Below are positions 14,892 through 14,936 of a stretch of 14,936 nucleotides of DNA, piece by piece. The DNA lies in assembly GCA_937920115.1 (NCBI GenBank), contig CALGVF010000040.1, positions 1-14,936 of the forward strand, read 5' to 3'. How positions within the stretch are numbered: position 1 is the stretch's first letter; each line of letters begins with the position of its first letter. The notes under the pieces were generated by a model. The model was not told the origin of the DNA. It searched no databases and was given only the letters and a program-made list of their open reading frames with translations. The stretch is from an uncultured Clostridia bacterium. GTDB lineage: Bacteria; Bacillota; Clostridia; Christensenellales; Borkfalkiaceae. Position numbers and translations under genes: made by a program.

Positions 14892-14936
14892 AGATTCGAA
14901 CCCCATCAAGCCTTAAAGCCGTCTTTTTTGCCCCTT

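Noticed and set aside
14901..14930. Intrinsic terminator ending at the T-run 14924-14929
   Set aside because: No stable hairpin lies directly before the T-run; AAGCCTTAAAGCC is not self-complementary enough. The operon's terminator may lie beyond the window.

Overview
The window looks like one stretch of a Gram-positive gut-type Clostridia genome (Bacillota; possibly a Christensenellales-like lineage, which is a guess from gene content and style). Support comes from lipoprotein signal peptides ending in TAC, a CUT1-type sugar ABC importer with two permeases and a lipoprotein binding protein, purine-rich Shine-Dalgarno sites before several genes, and a dense single-strand carbohydrate operon. 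Base composition is moderate and uniform, with no obvious transferred island.

Layout. Bases 2-430 are the 3' end of a PHP-domain phosphoesterase gene. It is followed after 4 nt by an OPA-like major facilitator transporter (435-1697). A strong hairpin terminator (1757-1787) closes that unit. An AraC-family regulator lies on the minus strand (1930-2817). Across a 119-bp AT-rich divergent promoter region, a six-gene plus-strand operon begins: cytoplasmic alpha-L-rhamnosidase-type GH78 enzyme (2937-5531), a surface lipoprotein with a probable TIM-barrel glycosidase fold (5552-6991), two sugar ABC permeases (7001-7909, 7909-8775), a sugar-binding lipoprotein (8807-10432), and a 1478-residue modular surface lipoprotein (10448-14884). 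Gaps are -1 to 31 nt, so the six genes are probably co-transcribed.

How it may work (inference). A rhamnose-containing glycan or glycoside would be captured at the cell surface by the giant modular lipoprotein and perhaps trimmed by the lipoprotein glycosidase. Oligosaccharides would be bound by the solute-binding protein, imported by the two permeases with an ATPase encoded elsewhere, and de-rhamnosylated inside the cell by the GH78 enzyme, which has no signal peptide. The divergent AraC regulator is the obvious candidate activator.

Points most worth a second look: (1) the giant lipoprotein ends in four tandem W-to-W repeats of 109-116 residues that I do not recognise as a named domain; (2) the lipoprotein at 5552 may be an undescribed extracellular glycosidase; (3) both divergent promoters sit so close to their start codons that the regulator, and probably the GH78 gene, would be leaderless, while later genes in the operon carry good Shine-Dalgarno sites; (4) the OPA-like transporter has lysines where the two phosphate-binding arginines of GlpT are expected.
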